NCBI GenBank assembly: GCA_015680685.1
Contig: MNCI01023302.1
Coordinates: forward strand, 337,675-401,674
DNA: 64,000 nucleotides
Reading direction: 5' to 3'
Source: Gnetum montanum
Taxonomy: Eukaryota; Streptophyta; Gnetopsida; Gnetales; Gnetaceae
In this document: in pieces, positions 57,784-64,000 of the stretch
Layout of the letters: each line of letters begins with the position of its first letter
Numbering within the stretch: position 1 is the stretch's first letter
Notes under the pieces: generated by a model
The model's database searches: none
What the model saw: only the letters and a program-made list of their open reading frames with translations
Told to the model about the DNA's origin: nothing
Program-made: the position numbers and the translations under genes

Positions 57784-58756
57784 GAAAAAAAAAACTGGTG
57801 GAAATTCAAAGCATAGTTAGACATAATAAAGGAACATGGGCTACAAGCACTAGTTATGGCACTGGAAAGACATGTTACCCATGCCTAAAGGTCCCCTGTA
57901 ACTAAGGCCTTTTCTAACTTTCTTCTTCTCTATTCTTCTCTTTTTAGGATGGTGGTTGCTCTATGGAAGCATTCTTGTTGCTTCAAGAGTATGGATTGGT
58001 CAAGTGTGTTGATGCGAGGTCATTGGATGTGGTTAGTTTTAATCTGGATTTGGATTGAATTTTATTAAGTCACCTTAACCACATAATATATAAGGAACTT
58101 TACACAACCTTGATTTTAGGATTCCATTCCATTCTCTCCTTTTTTTTTTGTATTGCTTCCCATATTCCACCTCATTGTTGGTCTTATGATTAGTTTATAT
58201 CTTGGTCGGTGCATTGTTATTCTTTGGTAAATTCTTGTGGGTGAATTCTTAATGATTTTCTCCATATGTCATTCATAGAGCCTACGGACTCTTTGGTTTG
58301 TGGGTTTGTCAGGGCATATTGGGCATGAGCCTGCTTTGGGGAGGATCCACTGGCATTTCTTTTTGGTATAATTGTTAAGTTCTTTCCATCCATGACATCA
58401 ACTACATCTTGTTTCACTCTGTCCATGACATCCATTTTCTTTTCTCTTACCTTCTATGCATTTTTATTGGCTTCACCATTGTTATTTCTCTTATCTTCCT
58501 TTTTCTTTTGTTTTTCATCCTATTGCTACTGGAGGTTCACTCTTAGTCATGGGGGCTTGTCGCAATTTTTTTCATTTCATTACTTATCTCACCCCTACAA
58601 CTTGGGTAGTTATCAGTTACAAACCTCTAACCAAGTATTTTCCATATCCACAACCTAGCCAATGTGCTTCATATTGAGGCAAGGTATCAACTGCATTATA
58701 TCTTATCTATCCTTGCTAATTCGTGATTGTGTTGTGTGTGCAAATGGTGATCACAT
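57784..58756 (+). other. E4 spacer after pol
   Basis: Matches the E2 spacer from about 15,880 on, including the 28-nt conserved motif at 57,865-57,892. No coding sequence. It ends abruptly in the R/U5 part of the 3' LTR, so the third ORF and U3 are deleted. Confidence 0.55.
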
Positions 58757-59263
58757 GCATTTAATGTTATGTACTATTATTTGATGCTCTCATTAGTTAA
58801 TCAATGTTATTTCTATAGAATTATTAATTATCAATGGATTAGCACACTCAGTATGACCACTTTGAGCATACATGGAACACTTGGTAACCCAGTAATGATT
58901 AGCATTTGGTAGTCCTAGTAGTGTTACACTAGTTTAGGATGTGTCCGAAGAGTGGGAATATATGTTGGTGTTAGGATTTGATTAGCATTAGAAGTTATAA
59001 AAACCCATTAGTTAACTAAATCTTTTCATTTCACACACTTAGGAGACTAAGATAGAAAATATAAAAACATAAAAAAATCACATACCTCAAGTTTACTTAA
59101 CCATACAATTGTGCCTTACAAGTAAGGTTGGGAAGACAACGATTGCATAACTCATCCTTGTTCTGTGCAGGTGCATAAGCACTTAATCCTTGAAGCTCAA
59201 CTGGATCATGCATGAAAGCTCGTATTCGTATGGTTGGGCATAGGGATAGGTTGCCACTCATCA
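58757..59263 (+). repeat. E4 3' LTR, U3 deleted
   Basis: Aligns with 46,875-47,382 and ends CCACTCATCA. Followed by the target duplication TGCTC (59,264-59,268). Confidence 0.85.
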
Positions 59264-59268
59264 TGCTC

Positions 59269-59565
59269 TATCATCAATCATTTTCTCTTGCTAGCCACAT
59301 GTTACACTTTATTTTGTTTAGATCTGCATTTTATATGTGACATTTGCTAAATTTTTTGCTAGCTATTTCATGCATAAATGTTTCTTTTCTAGTTTTAATC
59401 CACTAACATTCAATGAAAAAGTTTAGCTTAGATTGTTGAATTTTTTCCACAATATGCAAATTCCCTTTTGATTTGAGGGAAATTAGTTGAAAGATTAGAT
59501 TTTTTGGACCATTTTCTAACCACAAGATTGCTTGGCTATATTTCATGTTAGCTTATGTTGGATCT
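59269..59565. repeat. Repeat R1 (second part)
   Basis: Continues 45,932-46,534 across E4. Similar to about 62,960-63,260 (blocks GTTAGCATA-, TTCCCTTT-, ATTTGA-). AT-rich, no gene. Confidence 0.3.
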
Positions 59566-61270
59566 TAGATTATGATGATATTTATTGCAATAGATACATT
59601 AGCTACTATAGAAGACTTATTGAGAATTTTTCCAAAATCGCAAAAGCACTAGTGAAGTAAAGAAAGAAAGATGCATCATTTGTATGGATCAAGGAATGCG
59701 ATTGTGCATTGAAACTTCTAAAGTAAAAGCTTGTAGAGATTGTAATTTTACAAGCTCTTAGTTGATCCAAGTCATTTCTCATTATTATAGGTGCAACTAA
59801 CTTTGCCTTGGAGGTTATTTTTACATAATTTGATGATAAAAAATGTTCATACTACATCTATTGTGCATGAAGGAGTATTGCAATTATTACTCCTTCTCGC
59901 ACAACAAAGAAGGAATTAATGACTGTGGTGTATGCCTTAGAGAAATTTAGACACTATGTGCTCAGGTATTAAGTTTTTGCGCACATAGATCACAATGTAA
60001 TATGCTTTCTTATGAACAAACTAGTAATTAGCCCTTATATCATATGGTGACTAGTGATTTTATACAGTTCGATCTTATAATGATTAACAAATATGGAATC
60101 AAGAATGTTGTAGACAATCATTTGTCTTAATTAGAATGGAACAATAATGTTGATTAAGAGCATTTTTTTGATTACTTTCTTGATCATATACTATTTGGAA
60201 AGGCAAGAATAGTAATAACAAATGTAGCCACACCATGGTGTGCAAATTTCCTCTTATATCTACTCATAAATACTAAATGGAACCAGAGAAACAAGTAACA
60301 ATTCCTCCACCAAATCAAGCACTATATGAAAATAAATAGTAGTCTCCATAGGGTTTAGATGTACAACTTGATGCAATGGTGTTTATCTAATGAAGGTAAA
60401 CTCAAAATTCTCAAAGATGCTCATGAGGAACCTTGTGAAGTCCACTATGTAGGGAAGAGAATGACCATCAAAATTCTCATGACAAGATACTTTTGACTAA
60501 CAATCTTTAGAGATGCACATTACTTCACCAATTATTGTGAATAATGTTAATAAGATGGTGGAATGATTGTGAGGTTGGAAGATTCATAATAATGGATTTA
60601 ATCATAGAAACCGTTTAATCTTTGGAGAATTAATTTTATGAGTTCCATCACATTTATGTTTAATAGAAAATCCTACATCATTATTGTGGTGGACTAATAT
60701 ATGAAATGGAAAAATGTTGCAACTATAATTGATATACATCAACAACTATAGCTTGATGTTTTCAAGAAAATGTGATAAATAAGTTTAATGTATTTGAGGC
60801 CTAATTTATGGTAATAAACTCATTTTATAGTAGCTACTTTCAAGAAGCTAATGAACAATTCTGGGTGGAACATAAATTAACAACACCCTATCATCCCTAA
60901 GCCAGTATTGAAGTTAAGATAATGAATAGAGAAATCATGCAAATGGACCTACTGCTCCATTTGAAAACTCCTTATAGGATACACCTTATATGAATTAATG
61001 TATGTCAAATTTCCAAAACTTCATATTCAAGCTAAGCTTTGTACACTTAACACTAGTTTCAAACTCGACCTCAACATCAACCTAGCACATAAAGAATCAC
61101 TCATGATCCTTGATGTTCTAAATGAAAATAGGGAAGTTGTCTTGATGATAAATGAAGTTCACAAGGCATATACCAAACAACATCATAACACTAGAATATG
61201 ATGTGTTGAATTCCAACTAGAGAATAAGGTCCTCTACTAGAATCCCACTCATGTACCTCAATATACAAAA
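59566..61270 (+). pseudogene. E5: gypsy pol remnant (RNase H and integrase)
   Basis: Plus-strand blocks in order: GYYRRLIENFSKIAKAL (about 59,605), IKECDCALKLLK, TTKKELMTVVYALEKFRHYV (about 59,905), the RNase H tail, integrase core remnants (about 60,620-60,900), and the open piece 60,998-61,201 with VKFPKLHIQAKLCTLN and LNINLAHKESLMILDVLNEN. Athila type, like E1 and E2. Highly decayed. No gag, protease or LTR of its own is recognisable. Confidence 0.65.
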
Positions 61271-62400
61271 TTCTAAATACTATGAGAAAGGTGTTATATT
61301 GTACATTCTAAATTTAAATATGGATTGATGCAAATTTACCATGATAACTACTAGAAAAAATAATTTTGGTTAACATGTAATAGGTAAAATCATTTAAGTA
61401 TTTTCTCATAGTTAAAAACTCTAATTACATCTTAACCCATGATCAAGGCTGCACTATTTTTTGTATCACCAACTTGTAGCTTAGTCATGGGGGAGATACC
61501 CATCTAATCTAACATCTTATGAGGACTTATTTTTCACATTTTTATTTTTTAATGTCTTTTTTATTTTCTTATTTTTTTTATATTTTTCTATTTCTTTTAT
61601 AATTTTTCTTTTCCTTGCTTTTTTTTTATGTTTACAATTTTATGTTTTGATTTTTCCTTTTACACTAATAAGGATTGTTATTTATTTGTTGAGGCCTACT
61701 TTGTTGTTTAGATTGTGTCCTATGCTAACAAGGTACTAGGTAAATGATTGTATAGAGTAGGGGATGACACCACTTATTCCTCAAATTTCTATAAATAAGA
61801 TATCTTCATCATGAAAGTAATATGATTCTTCTCACATAGAAACTAAAATAAATATATGATCATTATACATTGAAGAAAAGGAAAAGGGCCAAGAAGGGAT
61901 GGAATAGGATGTGAATGCTATATCTACTTTGGTTTTTTTATTTTTGCATAAGTTAGAGTTTCAGGTGCATTTTATAGCTTCAATGACTTAAGTCATCTTC
62001 AAAAGTCATAGTTATGACATCTTGTATCATTGACAACATTGTTTCAAGTTATCATCTCTGGCATATTGTAAAATTTGATGTCCCATGTCGCTCATAACAT
62101 CATGTTTGGTTGCTTATCTTTTAGACTTTAGTTTTGACATTTGGCATCATCTCCTACATTGATCTTTACTTACAGTTAACATTCACTGTATTGTTTTTAA
62201 CGTCGATCATCAATTCTATCGTTCAACATTTGGTGTTATTATTTTGCATCACCTACATATTTGACGTCTACTATAGCTATGTACATCATTTCTCCTATCT
62301 AGAAGCTTCTAGAATTTTTTGTGGGTTCCAATGCATTATTCCTTCCTGATCTACAAGGCATTTTTGGCTTATGAATAGAAACATATTCCTAATCAAAAAA
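61271..62400. other. Non-coding, T-rich tract and unassigned sequence
   Basis: T-rich stretch 61,490-61,660 like those after integrase in E1 and E2. A TATA-like CTATAAATAAG is at about 61,790. From 61,990 to 62,290 the sequence is loosely repetitive (GACATTTG-, CATCATC-type words). No gene seen. Confidence 0.35.
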
Positions 62401-63396
62401 AGATTAGAGATGAACTAGAATGCTTGAGAGAAGAAAAAGAGCTTTTCAAAGACTACTATTAATAATTGTTTTAGTAAGCATTAGGATATCTAAGAATTTT
62501 CTTTCATATCAGAGTTTCTAACCCTCTTTTACTATCTCCCAACTGGTAGATTGTATCCTCATTGTGTTGTCCTCCTAACACACAATGATTTTGACTAGAT
62601 CTGAATTCACACATTAACATGATTAAGTCCTTTTTCTATACTTTGATAGTTTTTCATCTACAATAGCTTTAGTTTTCTGATTGAGATCTTCATCAAGCAC
62701 ACATATTAGAAAGAAATTAGGGTAATGTAGCTCCTCATTAGTCATATTTGATTTGCTAATCTTATTTCTAGGATCGTTGCCAATTTTTTCAGGTTATTTT
62801 TCTAGTTATTTGTATTAACTTTTTATTTTTCACAATTATTCAGTGCTGGAAACATATTTCTTGATATTTATTTTTGGCTAAATCTAGCAGCAAACTTTAT
62901 TTTTTGTTCTCTTGGTTTCATTTTTTCAATTGCTTTTTCTTTTTCCTTATTTGCATGATGGCTTTTCTTCTAACTACATGATGATAGCAATATTATGTTA
63001 GCATATATTATTTTTCTACGATGCATCATTCTACTCTAATTACTATTCCATGCACTCTAATTACTTATATTGAACCTATGTTTGAAAAAACACATCTTAG
63101 GTTGTTAGTCTCATTCGAATAATTTACAAGTTCCCTTTCAATTTGAAGAAATATCTTCAAAGTATTTAGTGGTCATGGAATGCTTAGTGTATTATGTGTA
63201 AGATTGTTGTGAATTTGATTGTGGTAGTTCTTACCATAACATCTTTTTGGTATTAGAAGGAGGTTCAATTCATTAGAAATAGCTTCATTTCTTAGGATCT
63301 TCTTACAAGTAAAATTTACCATATTTTTAAAGTATATTTGATGTACCATGTAAAAACACTTGACATCACATTATTTTCTTTTTTCATAACGGCATA
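62401..63396. repeat. Repeat R2, diverged copy of R1
   Basis: Direct-orientation match to 45,932-46,534 joined to 59,269-59,560. The two copies bracket E5. Could be LTRs of a very old element or a segmental repeat. No gene. Confidence 0.3.
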
Positions 63397-63540
63397 TTTC
63401 TTAAGCTGTTATCTTTTAACATTGTCTTCCAAATTCTAGCTCTATTTCTTAAGTTGTTATCTTTTAATGTTGTCTTCCAAGTTCCAACTCTATTTCTTAA
63501 GCTATTATTTTTTAATGTTGTCTTCCAAGTTCAAAGCTTT
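63397..63540. repeat. 48-bp tandem repeat, three copies
   Basis: Units at 63,397, 63,445 and 63,493, each starting TTTCTTAAG and containing TTGTCTTCCAA, with a few changes between units. Ends 9 bp before the LTR at 63,550. Confidence 0.85.
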
Positions 63541-63549
63541 GATAATAGC

Positions 63550-64000
63550 TGATGAGTGGTGAGGTACCCCTACACTCAACCATATGAAATGAGCGTCGCA
63601 CACGCGATCCGGTCGAACTCCGCAGATGGACTAGTTGTAGCACCTAGATAGTTAGCCTTAGGTCGCAGTTCGCTGTCTTCCCATCTAGACTAGTTTTGCA
63701 TATGTCACGTATGGTTTAGTCTAGATGAGGTGTATGGTGTGTCCTAATCTAATGCTACTCCTGATGGTAGTGGAAAATAATATTAACTAATCTAAGCTAA
63801 GAGGAAAAGGGTAAGAAAATCTAATCTAGCCTAAGTGCGACGAGCAACCGATTCCTTGATCAACTGTACACATCTTGGACTTCGTGCACGACTGCCACTG
63901 GGACTACCAAGCATAGGCCTAGGTACGCCACTGGGATTACCAAGCGTAGACCCCAATACACCACTGGGTTACCAAGCGTAGATCCCCCTAGCTACACCAA
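63550..64000 (-). repeat. LTR of an E3-related element, runs out of the window
   Basis: Starts TGATGAGTGGTGAGGTACCCC, as in E3, and stays similar for about 80 bp before diverging into another subfamily. No primer-binding site lies to its left, so it is the outer end of a 3' LTR of a minus-strand element. It contains three copies of a unit around CCACTGGGATTACCAAGCGTA (63,894-63,985). Confidence 0.7.

Larger units (their letters stand above)
46535..59263 (+). mobile_element. E4: Athila-like Ty3/gypsy element, plus strand, host of E3
   Basis: 5' LTR at 46,535-47,382, 3' LTR end at 59,263, perfect 5-bp target duplication TGCTC at 46,530-46,534 and 59,264-59,268. Inside: primer site, gag (47,520-49,255, continued after E3 at 55,571), protease remnant, RT, then a rearranged region without RNase H and with an inverted integrase piece, a spacer, and a 3' LTR lacking its U3. 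No third ORF is present. Confidence 0.9.

Noticed and set aside
1-64000. tRNA, rRNA, CRISPR or bacterial operon features
   Set aside because: Looked for and not seen; the window is plant transposon DNA.

Overview
The window is nuclear DNA of a seed plant with a large, transposon-rich genome. It has no intact host gene. Almost all of it is old LTR retrotransposons nested in one another, plus a rearranged endogenous pararetrovirus (Caulimoviridae). The only recognisable host gene piece is a fragment of a plant 3-ketoacyl-CoA synthase. I cannot name the species.

Layout. (1) Positions 1-45,931 are one very old Athila-like Ty3/gypsy element on the minus strand, called E1 here. Its 5' LTR is at 45,026-45,931 and its 3' LTR at 1-626, cut by the window edge. 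Reading the minus strand it carries gag, protease, RT, RNase H, integrase, a long spacer and a third ORF. Three things interrupt it: a SIRE-like Ty1/copia element (5,258 to about 22,620, minus), itself split by a second Athila-like element E2 (8,936-21,189, plus); an unexplained block at about 22,630-25,740 with the synthase fragment; and the pararetrovirus (30,730-42,130). (2) Positions 46,535-59,263 are a plus-strand Athila-like element E4 with a perfect TGCTC target duplication. A younger minus-strand relative, E3 (49,256-55,570, AAGGG duplication), is inserted in its gag gene. (3) Positions 59,269-63,540 hold a worn gypsy pol remnant (E5) between diverged direct repeats. (4) At 63,550 another LTR of the E3 type begins and runs out of the window.

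The pararetrovirus has the petuvirus/florendovirus type of layout: a long coat/movement polyprotein ORF, then an RT-RNase H ORF, and no integrase. It is present as two plus-strand 5' fragments (A and B) facing one minus-strand copy (C) that also holds the RT ORF, the promoter and the leader. The 339-bp leader occurs as an inverted pair around fragment B. The whole 11.4-kb insert lies between two nearly identical 1,076-bp copies of E1 sequence, far too long for an integrase-made target duplication. Junctions show short microhomology or filler, which suggests break repair. Assembly gaps at 38,995 and 39,233-39,284 lie inside the insert, so part of the structure needs checking on reads.

The second point of interest is the Athila-like family itself. 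E1 and E2 share a degenerate third ORF that starts at the same ATGGC and follows a good splice acceptor. Upstream lies a TATA box preceded by short repeats that match each element's own LTR U3. A 28-nt spacer sequence ending in a possible splice donor is identical in E1, E2 and E4. Together these suggest a dedicated transcript for the third ORF. No RNA gene or CRISPR array was seen.
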